NCBI GenBank assembly: GCA_025356335.1 | Contig: JANXUF010000092.1 | Coordinates: 1 to 56,926 of the forward strand | DNA length: 56,926 nucleotides | Source of the DNA: Actinomycetes bacterium | Lineage (GTDB): Bacteria; Actinomycetota; Acidimicrobiia; Acidimicrobiales; Ilumatobacteraceae | Direction of reading: 5' to 3' | Part shown: piece by piece, positions 23,568 through 33,500 of the stretch | Layout of the letters: each line of letters starts with the position of its first letter | Position numbering within the stretch: position 1 is the stretch's first letter | Program-made: the position numbers and the translations under genes | Notes under the pieces: model-generated | Told to the model about the DNA's origin: nothing | Seen by the model: only the letters and a program-made list of their open reading frames with translations | The model's database searches: none

Positions 23568-26180
23568 ATGACTGCTGTGGAAACCAACACGATCACGTTC
23601 TCCGTCAACGGGGAATCCGTGGAGGTCAGTGCCGGTCACCCGCACCTGTTGGCCGCCCTGCGTGACGAACTCGGGGTCACCTCGCCGAAGGACGGATGCT
23701 CCCCATCCGGACAGTGTGGCTGTTGCACCGTGCACGTCGACGGCAAACCGATCGTCTCCTGCACCGTGTCTGTCGCCAAGGTCTCCGGCAAGGCGATCAC
23801 CACGCTCGAGGGACTTCCGGAATCCCACCGCCGGGACTTCGCAGACGCCTTCGCTGCGTGCGGAGGACTGCAGTGCGGCTTCTGCACGCCGGGCATCGTG
23901 ATGCGCGCCGAAGCGCTCATCGACAAGAAGGGCACCGACCTCACCCGTGACGACATGAAGCGCCACCTCGGCGCCCACCTCTGCCGTTGCACCGGGTACG
24001 TCAAGATCTACGACGCCATCGAGATGGTTGCCGAGACGCGCCAGTCCGGCACGCCCGTCGCCGTCCGCCGGCAGGGTGGCGTCGGCAGCAGCGGCCCGAA
24101 GTACGAGGCCGCTGATCTGTGCCTTGGCGACCGTGGCTACGTCGACGACATCAGCGTTCCGGGCATGCTGCACGCGGCGTTGCACCTCACCGCCCACACC
24201 CGTGCCGATATCGTCCGCATCGATCTCAGCACGGCGCTCGCAGCACCCGGAGTCGTCGCCGCCTTCACCGGTGCCGACGTGCCGGGCGAGTTGTACAACG
24301 GCATCATCTACAAGGACTGGCCAGTGCTCATCCCGGAGGGCGGCCGGACGTCGTATGCCGGTGATGTGCTGGCGATCGTCGTGGCCGAATCCCGCCAGTT
24401 GGCGCGCGCTGCGGCCGAACTGGTGAGCGTCGAATACGTGGTGATGCAACCGGTCACCGACCCCGTCGCCGCTCTCCGAGCAGGTTCCCCGCTGGCCGTG
24501 TGGAACACGAAGTCGAACGAATTGAGCGTCAGTGAATACGCCCGCGGCGATGTCGATGAGGCGCTTGCGGACAGCGCCTTCGTGGTGTCCGAGACGTTCA
24601 TCACGCAGCGGGTCGAACACGCCTTCCTCGAACCGGAATCGACACTCGCCGTGCCCGATGGCGAGGGCCACCTGCACGTCTACTCGGGTGGCCAGGGTGT
24701 GTGGGACGACCGCAATGACATCGCCCGCATCCTCGCCATCACCAACGAGCAGGTGACGGTCGAGTTGGTGTCGAACGGTGGCGCCTTCGGTGGCAAGGAG
24801 GACATGAGCAACCAGGGTCAGACGGCGCTCGCCGCCTGGCTGCTGCAGCGCCCGGTCAAGTGCACGCTCAGCCGCGAGGAGAGCTTCCGTATCCACGCCA
24901 AGCGTCACCCGATCACGATGGAATACACGCTCGGGTGCGACGCCGACGGCACCTTCACGGCGCTGAAGATGCGGGCGATCGGCGACTCCGGCGCCTATGC
25001 GAGTGTCGGGATGAAGGTGCTGGAACGGGCTGCCGGTCACGCCAGCGGGCCGTACCGGGTCGGCGCGATCGATGTGCGCGCCGTTGCCGTTCGGACGAAC
25101 AACCCGGTGTGCGGCGCGTTCCGCGGCTTCGGTGCGAACCAGGCGCAGTTCGCCATGGAGGGTTCGATCGACCGCCTCGCCGAGAAGGCCGGCATCAGTT
25201 CGTGGGCGATCCGCAAGAAGAACGTCATCCACTCTGGCGACGTATGGGGGCCCGGACAGATCATGGACGACGGGTGCAAGGGTGCAGAGGTGTGCCTCGA
25301 CAAAGCCGGTCCGATCGTCGAAGCTGCGCTCGCCGACGGCAAAGCGGTCGGGCTCGGGCTGGGGTTGAAGAACTCCGGACTCGGCAACGGTTTCAAGGAG
25401 ATCGCCAAGGCCGTCGTGCGGTTCAACTCCCACGACGATTCGGTCGAGGTGCGCCACGGCTGGACCGAAATGGGTCAGGGGGTGCACACCGTTGCGTTGC
25501 AGGTCGCGGTCGAGGAACTCGGTATCGACCCGGCGCGCATCAAGGTGATCGTCGACACGACGCGTGAACTCGGTCAGGGTCAGACGACCGGCAGTCGCGG
25601 CACGCTGATGGGTGCCGGCTCGGTGAAAGCCGCGTGCGAGGCAGCACGTGCGGCGAACTGCGCACCGGATGTCGATCACGAGGGTGAGTACCGGGTCGAC
25701 TGGACCACCAAGCTCGGCGACCCGACGGTCGAGCACCCGATCATCCATTCGACGTTCTCCTACGCTGCGCAGATCGTCATCGCCGACAAGGCGACGGGGG
25801 CGATCGAGAAGGTCGTCGCCATCCACGACGTCGGCTGCGCCGTCAACCCACAGCTGTGCAGTGGCCAGGTCGAAGGTTCTGTGCACATGGGCCTCGGCTA
25901 CGCGCTGAGCGAGGAGTTCCCGCACGATCCCGCCACGGGTTTTCCGACGGCGACGACGCTGCGCCATCTCGGCATCCTGCGCCCGAAGGACATCCCCGAG
26001 ATCGAAGTGCACTTGGTCGAGTGCCCGCAACCGAACTCGCCCTACGGGGTCAAAGGCGTCGGTGAGATCGGCCTCGTACCGACGGCGCCCGCCGTCGCCG
26101 CAGCACTGCACCAGGTCGACGGCATCTGGCGCAACAAACTGCCGATGAAGCGCACCGGCGCCGACGATTCCGAGAGCTGA
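23568..26180 (+). CDS. Fused [2Fe-2S]-molybdopterin xanthine dehydrogenase-like enzyme
   Basis: The 870-residue protein joins an N-terminal iron-sulfur unit (CSPSGQCGCC near residue 44, CGFC near 103, CRCTGY near 139) to a molybdopterin domain with GGAFGGKEDMSNQGQ, the Arg loop GAFRGFGANQ and the catalytic-Glu motif KGVGEIGLVPTAPA. There is no FAD domain. This layout recalls proteins named selenium-dependent xanthine dehydrogenase, but selenium use cannot be read from sequence and there is no in-frame UGA. ATG at 23568 has GAGGA 7 bases upstream; ATG at 23547 is weaker. It diverges from the three-subunit enzyme. Confidence 0.87.
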   Translation: MTAVETNTITFSVNGESVEVSAGHPHLLAALRDELGVTSPKDGCSPSGQCGCCTVHVDGKPIVSCTVSVAKVSGKAITTLEGLPESHRRDFADAFAACGGLQCGFCTPGIVMRAEALIDKKGTDLTRDDMKRHLGAHLCRCTGYVKIYDAIEMVAETRQSGTPVAVRRQGGVGSSGPKYEAADLCLGDRGYVDDISVPGMLHAALHLTAHTRADIVRIDLSTALAAPGVVAAFTGADVPGELYNGIIYKDWPVLIPEGGRTSYAGDVLAIVVAESRQLARAAAELVSVEYVVMQPVTDPVAALRAGSPLAVWNTKSNELSVSEYARGDVDEALADSAFVVSETFITQRVEHAFLEPESTLAVPDGEGHLHVYSGGQGVWDDRNDIARILAITNEQVTVELVSNGGAFGGKEDMSNQGQTALAAWLLQRPVKCTLSREESFRIHAKRHPITMEYTLGCDADGTFTALKMRAIGDSGAYASVGMKVLERAAGHASGPYRVGAIDVRAVAVRTNNPVCGAFRGFGANQAQFAMEGSIDRLAEKAGISSWAIRKKNVIHSGDVWGPGQIMDDGCKGAEVCLDKAGPIVEAALADGKAVGLGLGLKNSGLGNGFKEIAKAVVRFNSHDDSVEVRHGWTEMGQGVHTVALQVAVEELGIDPARIKVIVDTTRELGQGQTTGSRGTLMGAGSVKAACEAARAANCAPDVDHEGEYRVDWTTKLGDPTVEHPIIHSTFSYAAQIVIADKATGAIEKVVAIHDVGCAVNPQLCSGQVEGSVHMGLGYALSEEFPHDPATGFPTATTLRHLGILRPKDIPEIEVHLVECPQPNSPYGVKGVGEIGLVPTAPAVAAALHQVDGIWRNKLPMKRTGADDSES

Positions 26181-26202
26181 CGCCTCCGACGCACCGTCCA
26201 AT

Positions 26203-26259
26203 CGAGTATTTCCGTACAATCGAGTAGGAACCCGCCCCACGCTGCGACGGAAATACTCG
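26203..26259. repeat. 13-bp perfect inverted repeat with 31-base loop
   Basis: CGAGTATTTCCGT (26203-26215) and ACGGAAATACTCG (26247-26259) are perfect reverse complements. CAATCGAGTA also occurs twice directly at 26199 and 26217. It begins 22 bases after the fused XDH stop. It may be a terminator, but the long loop and the direct repeat also suit a short repeat element. Confidence 0.6.
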
Positions 26260-26348
26260 TTCGGATCCTCTGGCGTGAACGGCGCCGCTGGGCTCCCACC
26301 TGCAGCAGCGCCCGAGGAGCTGAGGTACCGGTGGATGGGCGGACGGCA

Positions 26349-26354
26349 TAACGT
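26349..26354 (+). promoter_or_regulatory. Leaderless-type -10 element of the peptidoglycan-binding lipoprotein gene
   Basis: TAACGT lies 6 bases before GTG 26361. Confidence 0.45.
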
Positions 26355-26360
26355 TGGAGC

Positions 26361-27329
26361 GTGCGCCGTTCTCAGGCCCGGGCCGCCGGGATCTTCGCCG
26401 CTGCGCTGCTCGTCGTCACTGCTGCGTCGTGCGGCACGAGTGAGGCCACAACGCGACAGACCGCTGCGTCGCCTCCGCCGGAGACGATCTCCCTCGCCGA
26501 CGCGCCGACCCAGGCGGGTGCGCGTGCCGTCGTCACTGCGCCGCCATTCGGGGGTCCGGTGAGCACGCTCGTGTTGACAGGGACAGCCGCACCGAGACCG
26601 GCTCCACTGTGTCTCGCCGACGCCAACGCCAAGATCGGCGACAACTCTTCATCGGTGCAGTGCATTCAGATCGCGCTGTCGAAATTCCACAAGATGCCGG
26701 GCACGAACCTCAGCGGCACGTACGACACCACGACGTTCAACGCCCTCAAGTCGTTCCAGAAGGACCATCCTCCGTTGATCGCCGACGGACTGCCGGGCCC
26801 GTTGACGTTGGCAGCTCTGCAGATCTGGAGTGGGAACGAGGTCGGAGCGCCGCAGGCCTCGACGGCAATTCTCTCAGGACCGTGGCCTGCGCCGGCTACA
26901 GCTCCGTATCCGAATTGGGCGGTCTCTCCGGATGGCATTCCGTACTACAGCGGGCGCACGGTGTGCAGCCGCGCCGACGCCAACACGATCGCCACGGAGT
27001 TCGCCAAGGACGGAGCGCTGGCGGCGACGCAGCAGTGGGCCGTGTACATCGCCAGCCGGGAGACGAGCTGTCGCTACAACGCCGTCAACCAGAACGCCCA
27101 GACGCAGGACGATTCGCACTGCGCCTTCCAGATCAACGCCCTCGCCGGATTCTTCGACCCGAACGGGGAACTCGGCCGGCGGGGGTGGACGGCAGACAAC
27201 ATCGAGGTCTCGATGCAGGCCTGCGCCGACGCCGCCAGCGACCTGTGGGTCTTCTGCGGACAGGGTCCGTGGACGAAGCCGTACAGCTGCGCCCCGCCAT
27301 GGGGGGACCTCCGCTCAGAAGAGAGCTAG
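26361..27329 (+). CDS. Lipoprotein with peptidoglycan-binding and lysozyme-like domains
   Basis: The 322-residue protein starts with Arg residues and a hydrophobic stretch ending in the lipobox-like TAASC, so it is probably lipid-anchored outside the membrane. A peptidoglycan-binding-1 domain follows at about residues 90-155 (SSSVQCIQIALSKFHKMPGT, FQKDHPPLIADGLPGPLTLAAL). The C-terminal part has IASRETSCRYNAVNQNAQ and SHCAFQINALAGFF, which look like a lysozyme/transglycosylase Glu and QIN motif. It probably acts on cell wall. The start is GTG at 26361. Confidence 0.78.
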   Translation: MRRSQARAAGIFAAALLVVTAASCGTSEATTRQTAASPPPETISLADAPTQAGARAVVTAPPFGGPVSTLVLTGTAAPRPAPLCLADANAKIGDNSSSVQCIQIALSKFHKMPGTNLSGTYDTTTFNALKSFQKDHPPLIADGLPGPLTLAALQIWSGNEVGAPQASTAILSGPWPAPATAPYPNWAVSPDGIPYYSGRTVCSRADANTIATEFAKDGALAATQQWAVYIASRETSCRYNAVNQNAQTQDDSHCAFQINALAGFFDPNGELGRRGWTADNIEVSMQACADAASDLWVFCGQGPWTKPYSCAPPWGDLRSEES

Positions 27330-27503
27330 CGTCTGCGACCCTGGGTACCTGTGTCCGCAGAGGTGAGGCACGAAAACCGAGGCCGGACTCCTGCGTCCAG
27401 CCGCTCCACGTCGTTTACCACTCGGATGCTCAAGACGCTGGTGGCGAGGCCATCGACTGCGACGTGGAACGGGTGGCCGCCAGAGGGGCCGCGTCGATCT
27501 CGC

Positions 27504-27509
27504 TAGAGT
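27504..27509 (+). promoter_or_regulatory. Leaderless-type -10 element of the second LLM gene
   Basis: TAGAGT lies 6 bases before ATG 27516. Confidence 0.5.
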
Positions 27510-27515
27510 CGCCGC

Positions 27516-28583
27516 ATGGCAATCCCGGCAGCTCTGTATCTGCAAGACGCGCACACGATCCGCGACGGCATGGAGATCGCCAAGTATGCGGAAATGAAGG
27601 GCTTCCAGGCCGTATGGCAGGCGGACAGCCGCCTGGTCAGGGATGCGATGATCCCGATGTCGGCGTTCGCTGCGGTGACCGACACGATCAAGATCGGCTC
27701 GGGAGTGGTCGATTGCTGGACGCGTAACCCTGCCCGCCTGGCATCGTCGTTCTCGACACTCGACGACCTCGCTCCCGGCCGAGTGATCCTCGGGATCGGT
27801 GCATGGTGGGATCCGTTGGCGGCGAAGGTCGGCATCTCCCGTGCCAAGCCGCTGCGGGCGATGCGCGAGATCGTCACCAACGTCCGCGCCCTGCTGCACA
27901 ACGAGACGGTGACGTTCGACGGCGAGTTCGTGCACTTCGACGGCGTCGAACTCGACTACGTCTACCAGCAACGCCGGCCGAAGGATGTGCCGATCTACAT
28001 CGGCGCCACCGGTCTGCAGATGATGGAGCTGTGCGGAGAGATCGCCGACGGAGTCGTGCTCAACTATCTCGTCGCACCCGAGTACAACCGAACGGCGATC
28101 GAAGCGTTGCAACGTGGCCTCGACAAGAGCGGCCGGACACTCGACGACATCGACCGTCCGCAACTCGTCGTCTGCTCCGTGCACGAGGACCGGCAGACGG
28201 CGCTCGACATGGCGCGCATGATGGTCACCCAGTACCTCGGTCAGCAGCCGCACATCATGAAGGCCTCCGGTGTGCCGCAGTCCTTGCTCGACAAGGTCGG
28301 CGAGGTGCTGACATGGCCGGCGACGCACGAACAGGTCGAGGCCGCGAGCAAGCTCGTCCCTGACGAGATCGTGCAGATGCTGACCGCCTCCGGCACCGCC
28401 GCCGAGGCCCGTGCGAAGGTTGCCGACTACATGCGCGACGGCTGCACCTGCCCGATTCTCTATCCGCTCGGCGACGTCCACGCGATGATCGACGCCTTCA
28501 GCGAAGACGCGCCGGACACCTCGGTCTCGGCGAAGGACGAGGCGGGTGACACCGCCGAAAGCCTCGACGCCGACGGCGGCTGA
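27516..28583 (+). CDS. LLM-class F420-dependent oxidoreductase (methylene-H4MPT reductase-like)
   Basis: The 355-residue TIM-barrel protein shows [66 protein letters not shown] and [27 protein letters not shown], the pattern of F420-dependent reductases similar to Mer. The true substrate cannot be told. The last 30 residues are an acidic Ser/Asp tail not typical of the family. It is a separate transcription unit with its own -10-like hexamer. Confidence 0.9.
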   Translation: MAIPAALYLQDAHTIRDGMEIAKYAEMKGFQAVWQADSRLVRDAMIPMSAFAAVTDTIKIGSGVVDCWTRNPARLASSFSTLDDLAPGRVILGIGAWWDPLAAKVGISRAKPLRAMREIVTNVRALLHNETVTFDGEFVHFDGVELDYVYQQRRPKDVPIYIGATGLQMMELCGEIADGVVLNYLVAPEYNRTAIEALQRGLDKSGRTLDDIDRPQLVVCSVHEDRQTALDMARMMVTQYLGQQPHIMKASGVPQSLLDKVGEVLTWPATHEQVEAASKLVPDEIVQMLTASGTAAEARAKVADYMRDGCTCPILYPLGDVHAMIDAFSEDAPDTSVSAKDEAGDTAESLDADGG

Positions 28584-28678
28584 CGACCGTCCACGCGGCT
28601 CGACCGCAGTGACTGGCCGGTGGGTTCGTCGGCGCAACGCGGTGGACACAGCAGGCGACTTGCGGGCAATGTGGGGGG

Positions 28679-30331
28679 ATGGCATTCGCATCGCTGAACG
28701 CCCGCGGCGTGACGGTCGTGCGCGGCAGGTCGACGACGCTCGAATCGATCGACCTGGCGCTCGTTTCGCGTCATCGGGTCGGCGTCATCGGACCGAACGG
28801 GGTCGGCAAGACGACCCTGCTACGCGTGCTCGCCGGGGAGATCAGGCCGGATATGGGGGTCGTGACGACGATGCCCCCTGACGCCACCGTCGGCTACCTG
28901 CCGCAGGAACGGGCGCGGCTGAACGGAGAGACGGTGAGGGACTACCTCGTTCGGCGAACGGGGGTCGGCGCAGCGAGCGCCGAACTCGATACGGCGACCG
29001 CCGCGCTCGCCGGTACCGATCCCGATGCCGGCGACCGCTACAGCGTGGCGCTCGATCGCTGGATGAACCTCGGCGGTACCGATCTCGAGGCGCGCATCGG
29101 CGAGGCGTGGGCGTCGCTCGGTCTGTCGGCGACGTTGATCGACCAGCCGACGGCCTCGCTGTCCGGCGGCGAGGCAGCCCGCGCCGGGCTGGCCGCATTG
29201 ATCCTCAGCCGGTACGACGTCTACCTGCTCGACGAGCCGACGAACGATCTGGATACCGACGGGCTGGCGGTGCTCGAACGCTGGGTCGAGGGATTGAGCG
29301 CTCCGGTAGCGCTCGTCAGCCACGACCGTGCGTTCCTCGACACGATCGTCACCGACGTCTTCGAACTCGACGAGTTCAGCCATCGCGGCACGCTGTACGC
29401 CGGCGGTTGGGCCACATATCAGGCGGAACGCCACGTCGCCAGGCGCCGCGCCGAAGAGGCCTTCGAGGTCTACGACACCAAGCGCGCCGGCCTGGCATCG
29501 CGTGCCCAACGCGAGCGTGAATGGGCGACACAGGGGCTCAGCAAGGCGAAGAAGAAGCCCGCCGACAACGACAAGAACATCAAGGCCTTCAAGATCAACC
29601 AGACCGAGCAACTGGCCGGCAGGGCGGCTCGAACGGAGAAGGCGATCGAGCGGCTGGAGGTCGTCGACTCTCCGCGCAAGTCGTGGGACCTGCATTTGAC
29701 ATTCGCCGAGGCGCCACGCAGTGGGGCGATCGTTGCCCGCCTCGATCGTGCCGTTGTCGGGCGTGGGTCGTTCACGTTGGGGCCGGTCGATCTGCTCGTC
29801 GGATTCGGTGAACGTGTGGCGATCGTCGGCACCAACGGCAGCGGCAAGACGACGTTGGTGGACGCGCTCGTCGGCCGCGCCGAACTGACATCTGGCGAGC
29901 GTCATCTCGGCCCGAGCGTCGTCGTCGGCGAAATCGAGCAGGCCCGTGGACAGCTCACCGGGGCCGATTCGTTGTTGACGGCATTCATGAGCGCGACGGG
30001 TATGAAGGTCGTCAGCGACGCCCGCACGCTGCTCGCCAAGTTCGGCATCGTCGCCGCCCACGTCGACCGGCCGACGTCGTCGCTGTCACCGGGAGAGCGG
30101 ACACGTGCGGTCCTCGCGCTGTTGATGGCGAGGGGTGCGAACTGCCTCATCCTCGACGAGCCGACGAACCATCTCGATCTGCCGGCGATCGAACAGTTGG
30201 AACAGGCGCTCGACACGTTCGGCGGAACGGTCCTGCTGATCACCCACGACCGCCGGCTACTCGACCACGTCCGCCTCGACCGCATGATCCGCCTGGAGAA
30301 CGGCCGAGTCGTCCTCGACACCGCCATCTGA
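28679..30331 (+). CDS. ABC-F family ATPase (EttA/Uup/antibiotic-resistance type)
   Basis: The 550-residue protein has two ABC domains and no membrane segments. Walker A motifs are GPNGVGKTT (about residue 38) and GTNGSGKTT; signatures are LSGGEAARAGL and LSPGERTRAVL; Walker B motifs are LLDEPTNDLD and LILDEPTNHLD. The charged linker between the domains (KAKKKPADNDKNIKAFKINQ) is as expected for ABC-F proteins, which act on the ribosome. Housekeeping and resistance members cannot be separated here. ATG at 28679 follows GGGGGG, with CAATGT 6 bases upstream. Confidence 0.93.
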   Translation: MAFASLNARGVTVVRGRSTTLESIDLALVSRHRVGVIGPNGVGKTTLLRVLAGEIRPDMGVVTTMPPDATVGYLPQERARLNGETVRDYLVRRTGVGAASAELDTATAALAGTDPDAGDRYSVALDRWMNLGGTDLEARIGEAWASLGLSATLIDQPTASLSGGEAARAGLAALILSRYDVYLLDEPTNDLDTDGLAVLERWVEGLSAPVALVSHDRAFLDTIVTDVFELDEFSHRGTLYAGGWATYQAERHVARRRAEEAFEVYDTKRAGLASRAQREREWATQGLSKAKKKPADNDKNIKAFKINQTEQLAGRAARTEKAIERLEVVDSPRKSWDLHLTFAEAPRSGAIVARLDRAVVGRGSFTLGPVDLLVGFGERVAIVGTNGSGKTTLVDALVGRAELTSGERHLGPSVVVGEIEQARGQLTGADSLLTAFMSATGMKVVSDARTLLAKFGIVAAHVDRPTSSLSPGERTRAVLALLMARGANCLILDEPTNHLDLPAIEQLEQALDTFGGTVLLITHDRRLLDHVRLDRMIRLENGRVVLDTAI

Positions 30332-30383
30332 CACCGGATTGTCGGGTGTCCAGCGGCTTGCCGGCGATCGGCCAGCCCTTCCC

Positions 30384-30425
30384 GTGTCACCGAATGTCGC
30401 GGATTCGGTGCACAATCGGTGACAC
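30384..30425 (+). repeat. Nested, mutually exclusive hairpins between ABC-F and lhr
   Basis: CACCGAAT (30388-30395) can pair with ATTCGGTG (30403-30410) across 7 bases. The overlapping arm GTGTCACCGA (30384-30393) can instead pair with TCGGTGACAC (30416-30425). The two stems exclude each other. The element starts 53 bases after the ABC-F stop and lies about 117 bases before lhr; it may be a terminator or an attenuator. Confidence 0.6.
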
Positions 30426-30528
30426 GGTCCGACGAGCTCGGCGACAAGCGGCCTTCGGCTGAGGGAATCGGGCGGTATCCCCGGTCATGCCCCGGGCTGC
30501 GGCCGGGAACTATCCGACACCCCTTGGG

Positions 30529-30534
30529 TACTGT
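30529..30534 (+). promoter_or_regulatory. Leaderless-type -10 element of lhr
   Basis: TACTGT lies 7 bases before ATG 30542. Confidence 0.5.
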
Positions 30535-30541
30535 GTTCCGT

Positions 30542-33500
30542 ATGGCTGACGATCCCGTCCTACAGCGGTTCTCGCCAGCTGTCCGTACCTGGTTCGCCAG
30601 CAGCTTCCCCGAGCCGACAGGTGCCCAGCGCCTCGGTTGGCCGGCGATCGCCGACGGCGACCACACACTGATCTGCGCTCCGACCGGGTCCGGCAAGACG
30701 CTCACCGCTTTCCTGTGGGGGATCGACCGGCTGGTCACGACGCCTCCGCCCGAGAAGTTGCTGCGTACCCGCATCCTCTACATCTCACCGTTGCGTGCCC
30801 TGGCCTTCGACGTCGAGAAGAACCTGCGTGCGCCGCTCAAGGGCATCGAGTTCGCTGCGGAGCGACTCGGTGAGCCGTTCGTCGAACCGGTCATCGGCCT
30901 ACGAACCGGTGATACCAGCCCGAAGGACCGCCAGAAGCTGATCCGCCGACCCCCGGACCTGCTGATCACCACCCCCGAGAGCCTCTATCTGATGCTGACG
31001 TCCTCAGCGCAGGAGACATTGGTCGGCGTCGAGGCGGTGATCATCGACGAAATCCACGCACTTGCGCAGACGAAACGCGGCGCCCACCTTGCACTGAGCC
31101 TCGAACGGCTGGAGGAGATCACCAACAGGCCTCCGCAGCGCATCGGGTTGTCGGCGACACAACGCCCACTCGAGGAAGTCGCCAGGTTTCTCGGCGGATG
31201 GAGTGCACCGAACCACCCACGCCCCGTCCGCATCATCGATGCCGGCATCCGCAAACCGTTGGAGATCGACGTCGTCATCCCGGTCGAGGACATGGGCATG
31301 ATGGGCCAGGCGCTGCCGCAGCAGGAGTTGCGCAGTGGCCCTGCGTCGGCGGCGATGGCGGGGCCCGCGAGGTCCAGTATCTGGCCGAGCATCTATCCTG
31401 AGGTACTGAAGCTGATCCTCGCGAACCGTTCGACGATCATCTTCTGCAACGCCCGCCGGGCTGCCGAGCGGATGGCTGCGAAGTTGAACGAACTCGCAGC
31501 CGACGAGGGCATCGAGCCTGGTGAGGCTGGCGAACTCGTCAAGGCGCACCACGGATCACTGGCGCGCGAACAGCGGGTGATCATCGAGGATCAACTGAAA
31601 CGCGGCACCCTTCGAGGACTCGTGGCGACCAGCAGCCTCGAGCTGGGGATCGACATGGGGGCGGTCGATCTCGTCATTCAGATCGAGTCGCCGGGCGCCG
31701 TCAGCCGGGGCCTGCAGCGGATCGGGCGCGCCGGCCACTCCGTCGGCGAGCCGAGCAGAGGAACGATCTTCCCGAAGCACCGCGGTGATCTCTTGGAGAC
31801 CGCTGTCGTCGTGCGGCGGATGCGGGAGGGGCTGATCGAATCGACCAGATTCCTGCGCAACCCGCTCGACGTTCTCGCCCAGCAGATCGTCGCCCATGTG
31901 GCGATGAAGGAACGCCCGCTCGGAGAACTGTTCGCGCTGGTGAAACGGTGCGCCAACTTTGCAGACCTGTCGGAGGAACTGTTCAACAACGTCCTCGACC
32001 TCCTTGCTGGGCGCTACCCGAGCGAAGAGTTCAGTGAACTCCGGCCCCGTGTCGTTTGGGACCGCGTCAACGGCATCGTCCGCGCCCGCGATGGATCCCG
32101 GCGGCTCGCCGTCACCAGTGGCGGCACGATCCCCGACCGCGGGTTGTTCGGTGTGTTCCTGCCGGATGGCACACGCGTCGGCGAACTCGACGAAGAGATG
32201 GTGTACGAATCCAGACCGGGGGAGACGTTCCTGCTTGGCGCTTCGACGTGGCGCATCGAAGACATCACGTTCGAGCGTGTCATCGTCACGCCGGCGCCGG
32301 GGCAGCCCGGCAAGATGCCGTTCTGGCACGGTGACCGACCTGGTCGCCCGTTGGAATTGGGACGAGCGCTCGGTGCCTTCATCCGTGAGATACGCGAGTT
32401 GCCAGACGATCAGGCACTTGCCCGTCTGCGCGAACAGCATGATCTCGACGAGTTCGCAGCGAACAACGTCGTCATGTACCTCAAAGAGCAGGCCGAGGCT
32501 GCCGGCGTGGTGCCGGACGACCGCACGATCGTCGTCGAGCGGTTCCGTGACGAGATCGGTGACTGGCGCGTCTGCATCCTGTCGCCGTTCGGGACGCCGG
32601 TGCATGCCCCGTGGGCGATGGCCATCGAGAAGCGACTCGACGAGCGCTACGAGATGCCGGTCGAAACGATGTGGGGCGACGACGGCATCGTCATTCGTCT
32701 TCCAGAGGCGGCAGACGAGATCCCGATCGCCGAGCTGATGATCAACCCCGAGGACATCGACGAGATACTGATGTCGACCCTGCCGCAGACCTCGTTGTTC
32801 TCGGCACGCTTCCGTGAGTGCGCTGGTCGAGCCCTCCTGCTGCCTCGCCGGCGGCCCGATCGGCGTACGCCGCTGTGGCAGCAGCGCCAGCGCGCCGCGA
32901 ACCTGCTGTCGGTCGCGGCGAAGTATCCGTCGTTCCCGATCCTGCTGGAGACCAGCCGTGAATGTCTGCAAGACGTCTTCGACGTGCCGGCACTCCGCGA
33001 GGTGCTCGGCCAGTTGCGCAGCCGAGCCATCCGTGTCGTCAGCGTCGATACACAAAAGGCATCGCCGTTCAGTTCCAGCCTGCTGTTCAACTGGATCGCT
33101 GCGTACATGTACGACGGCGACGCGCCACTCGCCGAACGACGTGCCGCAGCACTGGCGCTCGACCGTGACCTGCTCCGCGATCTGCTCGGTGCCGAAGAAC
33201 TGCGCGAGCTGCTCGATCCCGGCGTGCTTGCCGACCTCGAACTCGAACTGCAATGCCTCACGGACGGACGGCGGGCACGCAGCGGCGACGAACTCCACGA
33301 CGTCCTTCGCCGCGTCGGCGATCTCACCGAAGCAGAAGCCGACCTTCGTTGCGAAGGTACCGGCGTCGCTTCCGGTTGGCTGGACACACTGGTTCGTGAG
33401 CGCCGTGCCGTACTGCTCGGCATCGGCACCGAGCAGCGATACATCGCAGCCGAGGATGCCGCCCGGTATCGCGACGCACTCGGTTGCGCCATGCCGGTCG

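Noticed and set aside
23568..26180. Selenoprotein or selenium-dependent enzyme
   Set aside because: There is no in-frame UGA or SECIS-like element, and selenium as a labile cofactor cannot be read from sequence. Only the domain layout is similar.
23511..26240. 909-codon open frame on the minus strand opposite the fused XDH gene
   Set aside because: It mirrors the codon bias of the plus-strand gene, has no domain, and the plus strand codes a complete enzyme. The same applies to other long antisense frames such as 31556-34054 and 11854-13197.
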